Shown here: piece by piece, positions 10,904 through 21,875 of the stretch
How the letters are laid out: each line of letters starts with the position of its first letter
How positions within the stretch are numbered: position 1 is the stretch's first letter
Origin: Camarhynchus parvulus
Taxonomy: Eukaryota > Chordata > Aves > Passeriformes > Thraupidae
Length of the DNA stretch: 64,000 bases
Assembly: GCF_901933205.1 (NCBI RefSeq)
Contig: NC_044596.1
Coordinates: forward strand, 4,806,104-4,870,103
Direction: 5' to 3'
Position numbers and translations under genes: made by a program
The notes under the pieces: model-generated
Databases searched by the model: none
Seen by the model: the letters and a program-made list of their open reading frames with translations, nothing else
What the model was told of the DNA's origin: nothing

Positions 10904-11767
10904 TTGCCCATTCCAAAGGCAAATCTGGGGTTGGGGCTGTACAAACAAGAGCTTGGACAGGGCTTGGACAGACCTGGGACAGTGGGAGGGGTCCCTGCCC
11001 CTGCCAGGGGGTGATCCTTCATTTCCCTTCCATCCCAAACCATTCCAGAATTCCAGGATTCTGTGGAACCAAAGCTGCTTTGGGGCTGCGCTGCAAAGTC
11101 TGGGCAAGAAACCTTCCCGATGACTTTGAGATGTCATTAAAGTTATTTTTATGCAAGGGGGTTCAGTGTATCTGTTTAAACAGCAAATGCACCAAATGAT
11201 GCTTTAAATATTAATACAGGAGGGTGTCTGACTGAATTTAATTTTCCCAATTGATTTCAAGTTGCTCTGGATAGCACAGGGAGGAATATTTGCTATTTTT
11301 GCTGCCTGTGAGAAGAGGCAGGAGGCAAAGAAAAGCTCTTTCTGCATTTACAGGTGGGCTGGGAAGAGGAGAAACTGGAAGGAAAACAAGAACAAGGCAG
11401 CCAGTCCCAGCAGCTGGAAAAAAAATCTATTAATCTTCATTTCAGATTTTCCTTTGCCTGCAGGAAAAAAATGGGAAGAGGAGATCGACCCAATTTATGA
11501 AAGCTGATCAAATATGCATTCTATATCTAATTGGAAATGTTATTAAAGGGTTGCAGGTATGAGCCAGATCCAGAGGCATCAATTTAAATGGGATTTAAAT
11601 AATTCTCTCCCCTTTCCAAAAGGAGATAAAGGCTCCTTTAATCCCCCTGCCTTCTCTGCATGGCCCTGCTCATCCCTGTTCAGGATGGGCACAGCCAAAA
11701 TCAGCCTGAACTCCCCCAAATCCAACGTGCAGCCAGAGCCCAGAAGAGAAAGCCCTGAAGTGTTATA
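10904..11767. other. Intergenic, nothing recognised
   Basis: Unique-looking DNA between the purine tract and a T-rich block. No exon, RNA or repeat family is recognised. Confidence 0.5.
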
Positions 11768-11958
11768 GGATTTCTTTTTTATTTCTTTTTTAAAATTTAT
11801 TTTATTTATTTTTTTTATTTATTTTTTTAAAAATTTATTTTATTTATTTTTAATTTATTTTTAATTTTTTTTTTCTTTTCTTTTTTTTTCTTTTTTTAAT
11901 CTTATTTTTTTCTTTTTTTTTTCTTTTATTTTCTTCTCCTATTTTCTTTTTTTTTCCT
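11768..11958. repeat. T-rich low-complexity block, (TTTTATTTAT)n
   Basis: About 190 bp made of T with scattered A and C, in TTTATTTATT-type units. Confidence 0.9.
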
Positions 11959-12278
11959 TGATGTCACCGGTGCTGCATCAAAAAGACTCCCAGCCTTTTC
12001 CTGCAGCTTCTCCTTGGGACACGCAGCCCTGGGGAGAGAAATCCCGAGCCAGGGGGGGAAAAAATAATGGATCAAAGTGACAGAATCACCAAATTTTTGC
12101 TGGGCTGGTGGCACAGAGGAGCCTGTGACAGGGATGTCCCCAAGGAGGGACTTTGGGCAGCTTGGTTGTTCCAAAGCTGCCCCAGGAATGAATCCACCTC
12201 TGGAGCCTTCCCAAATCCCATCCCTGGATCCCTTTTGGGAGCCTCACCCCAAACCAGTCCAATGAGAAAAAACTCAGA
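11959..12278. other. Intergenic flank 3' of TSPO2
   Basis: No gene recognised; it lies just beyond the candidate TSPO2 poly(A) signals. Confidence 0.4.
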
Positions 12279-12340
12279 TTTATTTATTTCTTCTCCAAAG
12301 AACCAATGGCTTGTTTTATTCAAAGCAAATACCATTTATT
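12279..12340 (-). terminator. Candidate TSPO2 poly(A) signals
   Basis: Minus-strand AATAAA hexamers occur at 12335-12340, 12315-12320 and in an AAATAAATAAAT run at 12279-12290, 290-350 bp past the TSPO2 stop. Which one is used cannot be told. Confidence 0.45.
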
Positions 12341-12633
12341 ACAATTTTACAGCCCCAGTTGAGCCCCCCCAACCCCAATTACAGCCCCAGTCACAGCCCA
12401 AATTAATTACAAGCCCCAATTAATTACAGCCAGTGCCGGGGAGAAGATCCACTTTAAAAAAAATCAAGTAATTTCTTTTTAAAAATCAAGTTATATATAT
12501 ATTTATATATAAAAAAGATAAAGTCAAATGCATCATTTCTCTCTCCCCCTCATCGAGGGACAAAGTGAACACACTTTTTTCCCCCCTGAAAATTCGGCAC
12601 ACCTCAGGCCGGTTAAGGACACAAAAAGGGATT

Positions 12634-12816
12634 TTAGTCGCTCTTGGCCGATTTCTGCTGGGGGTTGTCCTTCCAGATGCGGATGCTGAGGCAGGTGGCC
12701 ATGGCCAGCCAGCCCAGGTAGGGCAGCAGCAGCAGCGCTGCCAGCCGGTTGATGCGGTACCAGGAGCACAGCGTGCCCAGGGCCAGCCCGTCCAGGCACA
12801 GCACATCGATCACAGC
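12634..12816 (-). CDS. TSPO2: TSPO2 coding exon 3 (residues 105-164, stop)
   Basis: The acceptor is TGCAG|GCTGTG with the AG at 12818-12817. The exon starts AVIDVLCLDG, contains the last two predicted helices and ends AKSD with TAA at 12636-12634. Confidence 0.95.
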   Translation of the reverse strand, partial: AVIDVLCLDGLALGTLCSWYRINRLAALLLLPYLGWLAMATCLSIRIWKDNPQQKSAKSD

Positions 12817-15800
12817 CTGCCGGGGGACAGGGGGGTCACACAGGGCTGGGCAACGCGGCACGGCCCCGCCCGGGGCTGCCAGAACGGCCCCGGCACCGCG
12901 GGAGCTGCGGCAGGGATGGGGCAGGGATGGGGGAACTGGGGCAGGGATGGGGAACTGGGGCAGGGATGGGGGAACTGGGGCAGGGATGGGGAACTGGGGC
13001 AGGGATGGGGGAACTGGGGCAGGGATGGGGAACTGGGGCAGGGATGGATGGGGAACTGGGGCAGGGATGGGGAAGGGATGGAGGAACTGGGGCAGGGATG
13101 GGGGAACTGGGGCAGGGATGGAGGGGAACTGGGGCAGGGATGGGGAAGGGATGGGGGAACTGGGGCAGGGGGGGATGGGGAACTGGGGCAGGGATGGAGG
13201 AACGGGGGCAGGGATGGGGAACTGGGGCAGGGATGGGGGAACTGGGGCAGGGATGGGGAACTGGGGCAGGGATGGGGGAACTGGGGCAGGGATGGAGGAA
13301 CTGGGGCAGGGATGGGGGAACTGGGGCAGGGATGGGGAACTGGGGCAGGGATGGGGGAACTGGGGCAGGGATGGGGCAGGGATGGGGGAACTGGGGCAGG
13401 GATGGGGGAACTGGGGCAGGGATGGAGGAACTGGGGCAGGGATGGGGGAACTGGGGCAGGGATGGGGCAGGGGGGGAACTGGGGCAGGGATGGGGCAGGG
13501 ATGGGGGAACTGGGGCAGGGATGGGGGAACTGGGGCAGGGATGGAGGAACTGGGGCAGGGATGGAGGAACTGGGGCAGGGATGGGGCAGGGATGGGGAAA
13601 CTGGGGCAGGGATGGAGGAACTGGGGCAGGGATGGGGCAGGGAACTGGGGCAGGGATGGGGAACTGGGGCAGGGATGGAGGAACTGGGGCAGGGATGGGG
13701 AACTGGGGGCAGGGATGGGGGACGGGGAGGGATGGGGCAGGGATGGGGAACTGGGGCAGGGATGGGGCAGGGATGGAGGAACTGGGGCAGGGATGGGGCA
13801 GGGATGGGGGAACTGGGGCAGGGATTGGGAGAGCTGGGGCAGGGATTGGGGGACTGGCGCTGGAGAGACCCCGACCCCCAGTGTTGTCCCTGGGCTCTGC
13901 TCAGTGACATCTGAGTGTGTCACAACACGAGCCCACATTAATTAATGTGCTCATCTCCGCTCGTTATGGAATCCTGCAGATGAACACCCTGCTCATGGCC
14001 AGTGTCCCCTTTGCTGACACAACCTGCTCCTGACAGTGGCCACTGAACAAACTTTCCAAAATACCCGGGTACAGGTGGGGGAACTGGGGCAGGGATGGGG
14101 GGCTAGCACTGGAGAGACCCCGATCCCCAGTGTTGTCCCTGGGCTCTGCTCAGTGACATCGGAGTGTGTCATATCATGAATAATTAATGTGCTCCTCTCT
14201 GCTCATCTCATTATCACGTCCTGCAGATGAACACCCTGCTCATGGCCATGTCCCCTTTGCTGACACAACCTGCTCCTGATGGTGGCCACTGAACAAATTC
14301 TCCAAAACACCTGGGGAAGTGGGACGGGGATGGGGGGCTGGCACTGGAGAGACCCCGACCGTCGATGTTGTCCCTGGGCTCTGATCACACCTGGTGGCCC
14401 AGCCCGGGTGTGGCAGTGCCCAGCCCCGCCCTGGCTGTGCCCGATAAACGCCCAGAGCTGCTCCCCGTGGGGATGTGACAGCGCTGTTGTCACCCAGGGT
14501 GTGACCCCACAAAGGGCTTTATCTCCCAGCCCCGACCCTTAACTGGGGGGTGCAGCCCTGGCAGGGCCCAGCCCCATCCCCACCCCGGCTATCACAGCGA
14601 ACCTGGAGGGGCTGATACCCTGTGTGGGGCTGCAGCCCCAAATTCCCACATCATTCCCCTCAGCACGGCCCCAAAGCGCCCCAAAGCAGGCAGGGAAGCC
14701 CCATTACCATGTTGAGGTTGTGGGCACCGAAGAACAAGGGTGGCCATGCCCAGTTGAGCACCAGCTGAGCCCCGTAGAGCCCCATGGGGACGATGGCCTT
14801 GCTGCTGCAGCCCCCCAGGTCGTTCCACACCAGGTAGGAGGCGTAGCTGTGGGGAGGGACAGCGGTTAGTGCCAGCCTGGGCAGGGACAGAGCCCCTCCT
14901 GCTGCTGTGTTTGCCCCAGCAGAGACTGGCAGCAGAGCAGGATCCAGGTGCTGGGAGCAGGGACAGGGCCCAGGGCACAGCTCTGGGCTGGGTTAGGTTG
15001 GAAATCAGGGGAATTGGGTTGGAAATCTTCCCCCAGAGGGTGCTGGGCACTGCCCAGGCTCCCCAGGGATGGGCACAGCCCCGGGGCTGCCAGAGCTCCA
15101 GAGAGTTTGGACATCACTCCAGGGAGGGATTTTGGGATCATCCATCTGCACTGGGCTTGCAGCTCGGGCTCTTCCTTGGTTCCATTCCACAATTCCCTGT
15201 CCCTCCCTTCCTCCCAAATCTCCCCTGTCCCACCAGAGCGGCTCCTGGCCCCTGCCCAGTGCCACGGCTGGTGGTGGCATCCCCCAGGCTGTGTCCCTGC
15301 CTGCAGCGTGCCAGGGCCACACCTGGCAGGGACACACCTGGCTGGCACACACCTGGCAGGGACAGGGCCACACCTGGCTGGCACACACCTGGCTGGGACA
15401 CACCTGGCTGGGATGGGTCACACCTGGCTGGGACAGGGCCACACCTGGCAGGGACACACCTGGCTGGGACACACACCTGGCTGGGACACACCTGGCTGGG
15501 ACACACCTGGCTGGGACACACCTGGCTGGGACACACCTGGCTGGGATGGGGTCACACCTGGCTGGGACAGGGCCACACCTGGGGACACACCTGGCTGGGA
15601 CACACCTGGCTGGGACAGGGACACACCTGGCAGGGATGGGGTCATACCTGGCAGGGATGGGGTCACACCTGGCTGTGACAGGGACACATCTGACAGGGTC
15701 ACACCTGGCTGGGACAGGACACCCCAAAGCTGGGGCAGAGCCTGGCAGGGCTCAGGGCTGTGCCAGGGCCAGCAGGACAGCAGGACAGCAGGACAGCAGG

Positions 15801-15986
15801 ACAGGACACTCACCCCATGCCCGTGTACAGCATGGTCCAGGCCACAGGGAACACCCTGCGGGACGGGCACCAGGAAGGTTTTTTCAGCTTCTCGTACCAC
15901 GCTGGGATCTCCTTCCTGTTCAGGAACCAGCCAAGGAATCCTCCAACGTGGGGCAGGACGGTGAAGCCCACGGTGTAAGCCCACAT
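12634..15986 (-). CDS. TSPO2: TSPO2, translocator-protein family membrane protein (complete coding region, 3 exons)
   Basis: The exons 15986-15814, 14846-14708 and 12816-12634 join to 495 nt, 164 residues; the human protein has 170. All introns are GT-AG and phases agree. TSPO-family signatures are GFTVLPHVGG (7-16), KPSWCP (36-41), GYASYLVWNDLGG (58-70), LGLY-like MGLYGAQL (79-86), NWAWPPLFFG (89-98) and LLLLPYLGWLA (132-142). Five hydrophobic helices are expected. SWCP, the C-terminal KSD (162-164) and the position beside APOBEC2 point to TSPO2 rather than TSPO. TSPO2 is known as an erythroid protein involved in cholesterol distribution in maturing red cells. The cholesterol-motif region reads LSIRIWKDN (147-155) and has no central tyrosine. 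Both introns are largely minisatellite. Confidence 0.95.
12909..13858. repeat. Minisatellite, unit GGGGGAACTGGGGCAGGGAT, in TSPO2 intron 2
   Basis: About 950 bp of roughly 20-bp units with small variants (GGGGAACT, GGAGGAACT, GGGGCAGGGAT). The + strand is G-rich, so the TSPO2 transcript carries the C-rich copy. Uninterrupted frames of 300-450 codons here come from unit lengths and lack of stops and are not genes. Confidence 0.97.
13855..14395. repeat. Tandem duplication of about 240 bp, 2 copies plus a partial third
   Basis: Copies begin near 13855, 14100 and 14338 with GCACTGGAGAGACCCCGA-type sequence. Each full copy contains TGTTGTCCCTGGGCTCTG, TTAATTAATGTGCTC-like sequence, CTGCAGATGAACACCCTGCT and GACACAACCTGCTCCTGA. 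A short stretch of the adjacent 20-bp minisatellite sits at the junction. Confidence 0.9.
14396..14707. other. Remaining TSPO2 intron 2
   Basis: GC-rich intron sequence with no recognised element, between the 240-bp duplication and exon 2. Confidence 0.4.
14708..14846 (-). CDS. TSPO2: TSPO2 coding exon 2 (residues 58-104)
   Basis: The acceptor is CCACAG|CTACGC; the split codon GG|C gives Gly58. The donor is ATG|GTAATG at 14707. The exon carries YASYLVWNDLGG and NWAWPPLFFG. Confidence 0.95.
14847..15315. other. TSPO2 intron 1, unique part
   Basis: GC-rich intron DNA without a recognised repeat family. Confidence 0.5.
15316..15735. repeat. Minisatellite, unit CACACCTGGCTGGGA, in TSPO2 intron 1
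   Basis: About 25 units of 15-20 bp, with variants CTGGCAGGGA and insertions of TGGGGT or CAGGGC. Confidence 0.96.
15766..15808. repeat. Short (CAGGACAG)n array next to the TSPO2 exon 1 donor
   Basis: Four to five CAGGACAG-type units abut the donor of TSPO2 exon 1 (15813). Confidence 0.85.
15814..15986 (-). CDS. TSPO2: TSPO2 coding exon 1 (residues 1-57 plus 2 nt)
   Basis: ATG is at 15986-15984 with A at -3. The exon encodes MWAYTVGFTVLPHVGG and ends LYTGMG. The donor is GG|GTGAGT at 15813. A non-coding upstream exon is possible but not located. Confidence 0.94.
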
Positions 15987-17054
15987 CCTCCCTCAGGAGC
16001 TTGAAATTGCTCTTCTTGTGCTCTAAGTTAAAAGCAAATTCACAGCATCACTTTTCAAGGATGGTTTTTTTCCCTACTTCCATCCTCTAATTCCGTGTTG
16101 CGCTTCATCCCCTAAGGCAGGCGGAAATGATTTAATGTGTTCAGCCCTCTGTGAAACGGGGATTATTCCAGTCTGGGATGTTTTCCCCCTGATTTTTCCA
16201 CTCTTTCCTGCAATATTCTGGTGTTTGGGCTGTCCCCATCCCTGCTCCTGGGGCTGGCAGGCTCTGAGGCGCCTCCTGGAGCTGCTCCCCCTTCTCTGCT
16301 GCCCTCAGGATGAAAACCCAAACTCCATCCAGACTTCCCCACGATTTTTCAACGTGGATTTCTATTTTAAGTTCTATTTTAAAAGAGGCCTGTGACAGAA
16401 AAACCCTTCCAGCAGCTTCAGGAACCCACAGCAGAGAGAGCTCTCACCTTTGCGCAGGGGGAGGTTCTGAATTTGAGTTCCTTTTGTATAAAAATAAGGG
16501 AAATTTTCTTTAATAATAAAACTGTTCCCACACAATGCAGGGTAAGACCAGGACACATCCAGAATTCAGTGTCTGTCCTGCATCTTCCCCTGCAGAGCTC
16601 CAAACCTGCCACTCTTCCATCCTCCCCAAATTCCCCTTCCCTTGGGATCCGCGCAGGAATGAAAGCCCCATTAAGATTCGTCAGGAATGCCAGGCAGGAG
16701 CTGCCAGCAGAGCAGTTCTGAGCTCTCAGCACGGGCACCAAACGCACCTGGGAGGGTTTGGGATTTAGGAATGCAGGAGGAGCAGCCCCTGAGCCAGGGA
16801 AATGTCCCGGAGCACGTCCCAGGGAAATGGGGAATAGAGGATGGGACTGAGCTCCACCGGCTCTGCTTGGATTTCAGCTCACAATTAACACTCTGCTAAT
16901 TAGCTCATTGTTATTGTTGTCACCACACCGTGCTTGGGAATGCCAAATTCCCACCTCACCGAGGAACAAACACCCCGAACACCGCCTCAAGCGACAATCC
17001 CTTCACCTGACAGTTCATGGCGCTCTCAAAGTACCCACAGAACCAGGAAACTGC
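15987..17054. other. TSPO2 5' flank; nothing recognised
   Basis: Should hold the TSPO2 promoter and any non-coding first exon, but no TATA box, CpG island or GATA cluster stands out. Confidence 0.4.
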
Positions 17055-17262
17055 TGAAAACTGACCCAAATTCAGTTCTGAAAGCTGCCCCAAATTCAGT
17101 TCTGAAAGCTGCCCCAAATTCAGTTCTGCCCCAAATTCAGTTCTGAAAACTGCCCCAAATTCACTTCTGAAAACTGCCCCAAATTCAGTTCTGAAAACTG
17201 CCCCAAATTCAGTTCTGAAAGCTGCCCCAAATTCAGTTCTGAAAACTGCCCCAAATCCAGTT
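17055..17262. repeat. Minisatellite, unit AATTCAGTTCTGAAAACTGC
   Basis: About nine 24-bp units with CCCCA linkers; TCTGAAA[A/G]CTGC is the constant core. Confidence 0.95.
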
Positions 17263-17592
17263 CTGCTCTAATTGTGACCCAGCCCTGCCCCGTTCTGCTC
17301 CCCACACACACCGCAGGGACGGAATATGGGAAAATACCGAATTTCCCCCAAATCCTTTGGGGCTGCAGAGGGGAAGGAGGGTTGGAAAACCTTCTTTCGG
17401 TTTTTCTCAGCTGCCTGAGCCTTACCTGGGTCAGTGCCTCGCTGTGCCTGGCCGAGGGAAGGGCTGGGACATCCAGGACGGGCTGTCCCCGCTGCGAACC
17501 CCGAGCGCTGCAGCTGCAGCCGCGTTTTACCCAAACGGCCCCAAACGGCCCCAAACTGGGCGGGGAGCTGGGGCTGGGGCTGATTAAACTGG
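17263..17592. other. GC-rich interval between arrays
   Basis: Contains a CpG-richer stretch (17455-17575); no exon is recognised. Confidence 0.35.
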
Positions 17593-18358
17593 GAGCTGCT
17601 GCTGGGGACAGCACTGGGAGTTTGGGATGCTGGAGCTTGGGGACAGTCGCTGGGAATTTGGGGTAATGGAACCTGGGGACAATTATTGGGAGTTTGGGGT
17701 GCTGGAACCTGGGGACAATCACTGGGAATTTGGGATGGTGAAGCCTGGGGAAAATCATTGAGAGTTTGGGGTGCTGGAGCTTGGGGACAATTGCTGGGAA
17801 TTTGGGGTAGTGGAGCTTGGGGACAGTTATTGGGAATTTTGGGTGCTGGAACCTGGGGACAATCGCTGGGAATTTGGGGTGCTGGAGCTCTGGGGACGAT
17901 GATTGGGAATTTGGGCTGCTGGAGCTCTGGGGACAGTCACTGGGAGTTGGGGTAATGGAGCTTGGGGACAATCACTGGGAATTTGAGATGGTGGAGCTTG
18001 GGGACAATTGCCAGGAATTTGGGGTTCTGGGATCCAGGGACAATCATTGGGAATTCAGGATGGTGGAGCCTGGGGACGCTCACTGGGAATTTGGGATGGG
18101 CTGGAGCCCCAGGACAATCTCCGGGAGTTTGGGGTGCTGGGACCCAGGGACAATCATTGGGAATTCAGGATGGTGGAGCCTGGGGACAATCATTAGGAGT
18201 TTGGGATGGTGGAGCCCCAGGACAATCTCTGGGAGTTTGGGATGGTGGAATCCGGGGACAATCACTGGGAATTTGTTGTGCTGGGACCCAGGGACAATCA
18301 TTGGGAATTCAGGATGTTGGAGCCGGGGACAATCACCAGGAATTCGGGATGGTGGAGC
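17593..18358. repeat. Minisatellite of about 36 bp, core GGGGACAATCACTGGGAATT
   Basis: About 21 units alternating GGTGGAGC(C/T)TGGGGACAAT and CATTGGGAATTTGGGAT. Local variants form sub-blocks, for example the GGGACCCAGGGACAATCATT block after 18025. Confidence 0.95.
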
Positions 18359-18476
18359 CCAGCAAGGGCACGGTGGCTTTGGAGCTGTCACCACCAGGAT
18401 GGACCCAGATCCTGCAGCTGAGGGCACATCCCAGAGTGTGTCCCTGCTGTGGGCACAGGGCAGGAGCTGCTGCACT

Positions 18477-18735
18477 GTGGGGTGTCCCCGTCACATTCAG
18501 GGGGTGTCCTGGCACTTCACAGGGTGTCACCATCACATTCAGGGGCTGTCCCTGCCTGTCACACTCACGGGATGTCCCTGTCACACTCATGGGTGACCCT
18601 TCTGCATGTGAAGAGCGTCCCTGCCATAGACATGGAATGTCACTGTCACATTCTGGGGTGTCCCTGCCACATCCACAGGGTGTCCCTGTCAAATTCCCTC
18701 TGTGTCCTTGTCACACTCATGGGGTGTCCCTGCCA
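18477..18735. repeat. Minisatellite, core GGTGTCCCTGTCACATTCA
   Basis: About twelve degenerate 19-24 bp units with GGGTGTCCCTG as the constant part. Confidence 0.85.
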
Positions 18736-19667
18736 CCCTCCTGGCCTGTCCCAGCCTCCCCCAGGCCCTCATTAACACCCCAATAATTAACCAGGTGCTT
18801 CCTGGGACCACCTGTGCAGCTCTTTGGCCGAACTTTCCCTGGCAGGTAAAACGAAGCTGCTCCAGGGGTGTGTGAAATGGCAGAGGGAGAAGCCAGAAAT
18901 CAATTTCCATTAGGGAGCTGTCTGGCAGGGCTGGCAAAATGAAACACTAATTCCCAGCAGTTCTGGGTCATTACCTGGATTTCATGGAGGAAGGAGCAGG
19001 GCTGGCTCCTCACACGCTGGGATTTTGCTGCTGCAACAGGAATCAGGAAAATCTCCTCTTTCACTGAGCTCCCAAGGCAATGATTTTTTTTTCATGGGAG
19101 GAGAGAGAAAGAGGGCGAAAAAACTGCTGTGAAAAGCCAGATTTTCAGCCAGCCTGAATGCTGCCCTGCCGTGGGTTGCTCCAGTGGAATTCCCAGCTCC
19201 AGTGACAGATGCAGAGCTCGTTAATCACAGCCCAGCCTCCTGCATCTCCTCCCAGAGCCTGTTGCTATTTGTGACTGGAAATTTGTGTCATGGAACCATG
19301 CAGCTCCTAAAAGAGCCCAAACGGTTTCCATCCCAGTCAGCCCCTGCTGCCCCCACCAGCTCTGGCAAAAAAAGAAAAAGCACAAAATTTGACAATTTTC
19401 AGCTGGAGATTTTTGTCCCAATCCCACAGGTTTGGCAGGAGTGTGGCCAGGCTGGTTTGGAATGGAATGTGTGGAATTGAAGATGGAGAAGCTGAGGGTC
19501 AAATCCCAAGGATCTGTGAATGTGTGGAGCTGGGAATGCTGCTGGTGATGGGGGAACAGAAAATGGGAGGAGGGAAAAAACAACAGGGGCAGTTCCAGGC
19601 CTAAAAGTTCCTCCTGCACGTGCTGGAGCAGGAAACAGCCCTGGGAATGCTCTGGAAAAGGGGGATT
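18736..19667. other. Intergenic, nothing recognised
   Basis: No exon or known element is recognised. Confidence 0.45.
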
Positions 19668-19965
19668 TGTCGGGATGGAGATGGGAAATTTGTGAGGATG
19701 GAGAGGGAGAGATTTGTGGGATGGAGATGGGGAATTTGTGGGGATGGAAGATGGGAGATTTTGGGAATGGAGATGGGGAATTTGTGGGGATGGAGATGGG
19801 GATTTACAGGGATGGAAGATGGGGAATTTGTGGGGATGGAAGATGGGGAATTTGTGGGGATGGAAGATGGGAGATTCTGGGGGATGGAAGATGGGGAATT
19901 TGTGGGGATGGAAGATGGGAGATTCTGGGGGATGGAAGATGGGGAATTTGGGGATGTGGAGATGG
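19668..19965. repeat. Minisatellite, core GGATGGAAGATGGGGAATTT
   Basis: About 13 units of 21-25 bp, purine-rich on the + strand. Confidence 0.95.
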
Positions 19966-20519
19966 TTTCCTCCTCTTCCCATGGATTTCCACCTCGATAG
20001 TCCATCTTTGGATGATTTGTGAGCGACCCAGGCTTGGCTGAGGCTGCTCTGCAGTGGCACCGTGTCCACCCCGGGGCTGGGGCCGCAGGGATTTGGGATC
20101 CTGGCTGTGCAGCATCCCGGGCAGGGAGCTCAGTTACACAACGCTGTTTGTTTTGCTCTCCTTAGCAACCCCCGCACGTCCTGCCCGCCGGGGCTCGCTC
20201 CGCGCAGGATTCATCGCTCCCACAGAAGGGCCCCGTTAACCTGAATATATGATTGAAAAGCAGCATATTTCAATCCGCCCTAGATTTGGAAATAGAGATG
20301 CAGGGTCAGCTCCTGCCATAAATCTGCAGAGCTCCTGGAAGCCGCCGGAGCTTCCCTGATTTACAGCGGCAATAAAGGACCGGGATGGGGATGGGGATGG
20401 GGATGGGGACTCCTGGCTGCCACCAAGGACGTGGCAGGGACAGGCAGGACCCTGGTGGCCACCCCTGTGACCTGCCAGCCCCAACACTGCGGCAGGAAAC
20501 GTTTCCTTGTGCTGCACTG
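19966..20519. other. Intergenic, nothing recognised
   Basis: A small GC-rich patch (20165-20220) and four GGGATG units (20384-20409) are the only notable features. Confidence 0.4.
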
Positions 20520-20574
20520 GAAAAAAAACTCAAAAACAAACCAAAGCACCACCATACTTTTAATTTTCTTAAAA

Positions 20575-20880
20575 TATTTTATTTGTTTTGTGGGGTCTTT
20601 TGTTGGTATTTCTTTTTGTTGTTTGGTTTTGGGTTTTTTTTTGTTTTTTAAATTTTTTTAATTTATATTATATATATATTGTATATTATATAATATGTAA
20701 TATAATATATTATAATATATAATATACATAATAATAAAAATATAACATATAACATATAACATATAATTATATATTATATAATATATAATTATATATTATA
20801 TAACATATAATTATATATTATATTATAATATATTATAATATATATTATATTATATTATGATATATATTATAATTTTTTTG
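20575..20880. repeat. T-rich then (TA)n-type AT array
   Basis: Starts as a T-rich block (20575-20665) and continues as TATAATATATAA-type units to 20880. Nearly free of G and C after 20660. Confidence 0.95.
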
Positions 20881-21269
20881 TGTGTGTGATGCTGACATAA
20901 AAATCCTGGATCACGTGAAGGGATGCTTGTTTTGGTGTTGTTGTTTATTTTGGTTTGGTTTTTTTAGGGTTTTAAATTTTTTTTTCGGTGTTTGCTTTCT
21001 TTTTTGTGATGCTGACACAAAAATCCCGGCTCATGTGAAGGGATACAGGAATTTCCAACTGTTCAGTTGGGGTTTTTCCATGTGGAAAAGCCCCCAGCCC
21101 TTCAGACTGGATGTGGAACGAGCAGGGAGCTGGATGTCCACCTCCTCCCCGCTGGAGGGGAGTTTTGAACGGATCGATTTTGGGGATGAAAGTTCAGTTT
21201 TGGTGTGTTCTGAAACAAAATTCAGTTTTGGTGCGCTCTGAAACCCTGCCTAAGGGATGGGCTGGGGTG
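20881..21269. repeat. Two diverged copies of a ~120-bp segment and flank
   Basis: 'gatgctgacataaaaatcctgg' (20889) recurs as 'gatgctgacacaaaaatcccgg' (21008); both are followed by 'tca[c/t]gtgaaggga'. The remainder has no recognised feature. Confidence 0.7.
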
Positions 21270-21670
21270 CACAGGGGTTGGAAAGGGCTGGAAAGGGGGG
21301 ATGGAAATAAGGGATGGGAAAGGGGAGATGGAAAGAGGGGAATGAAAAGGGAGGATGGAGAGACGGAGAGGGAGGGATGGGAAGGGAGGATGGAAAGGGG
21401 GGGGAAGGGAGGATGGAAAGGGGGGTGGGAAGGGAGAGATGGAAAGGGGGATGGAAATGAGGGATGAGAAGGGAGGGAGGGAAAAGGAGGGATAGAGAGG
21501 GAGGAATGGGAAGGGAGGATGAAAATGGGGGATGGAAAAAGGGGATGGAAATGAGGGATGGAAAGGGGAGATGGAAAGGGGGAGATGGAAAGGGGGAGAT
21601 GGAAAGGTGGGACGGATGCAAAGGAGGGGATGGAAATGTGGGATGGAAAGGGAGGAATGGAAATGGGTTG
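21270..21670. repeat. Purine-rich minisatellite, core GGATGGAAAGGGGGAGATGG
   Basis: About 400 bp of G/A-rich units of 10-20 bp around GGATGGAAAGGG. It encodes nothing recognisable. Confidence 0.93.
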
Positions 21671-21739
21671 GAGCTGGCTGCATGAGGCTGGAAGGGGCTT
21701 CAGGGACAGAAAGGGGCTGGAGGGGACACAAAGGAGCTG

Positions 21740-21870
21740 GCAGGAGCGCGTGCTCTGATAACGCCGGGCCGGGCTCGCCCTTATCTGCCTGCAGGAGCCG
21801 CTGCTCCGCGGCCACAGGGGCGAATTCCAGCGGCCCCGGCTCCTGCCTGTCATTGCTGCACAATGCTTTT
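21740..21870. promoter_or_regulatory. GC-rich island with paired GATA sites between repeat arrays
   Basis: About 130 bp of non-repetitive, CpG-containing DNA lies between a purine array and an AT array. It has TGATAA at 21756-21761 and, on the minus strand, AGATAAG at 21780-21786, 18 bp apart. It is about 5.8 kb upstream of TSPO2, a gene known for erythroid, GATA-linked expression. An enhancer role is inference. Confidence 0.35.
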
Positions 21871-21875
21871 GTGCA

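Noticed and set aside
10086..11199. Lys/Gly-rich and Phe/Pro/Ser-rich frames of 210-284 codons
   Set aside because: Direct translation of the GGAAA array; open on both strands because C and T are absent from one strand.
12565..13945. Open frames of 300-449 codons on both strands over the TSPO2 intron 2 array
   Set aside because: Translation is pure GQGWGNWGRD / PSLPQFPHPC repetition from a 20-bp minisatellite and is open in several frames at once; the array lies within an intron.
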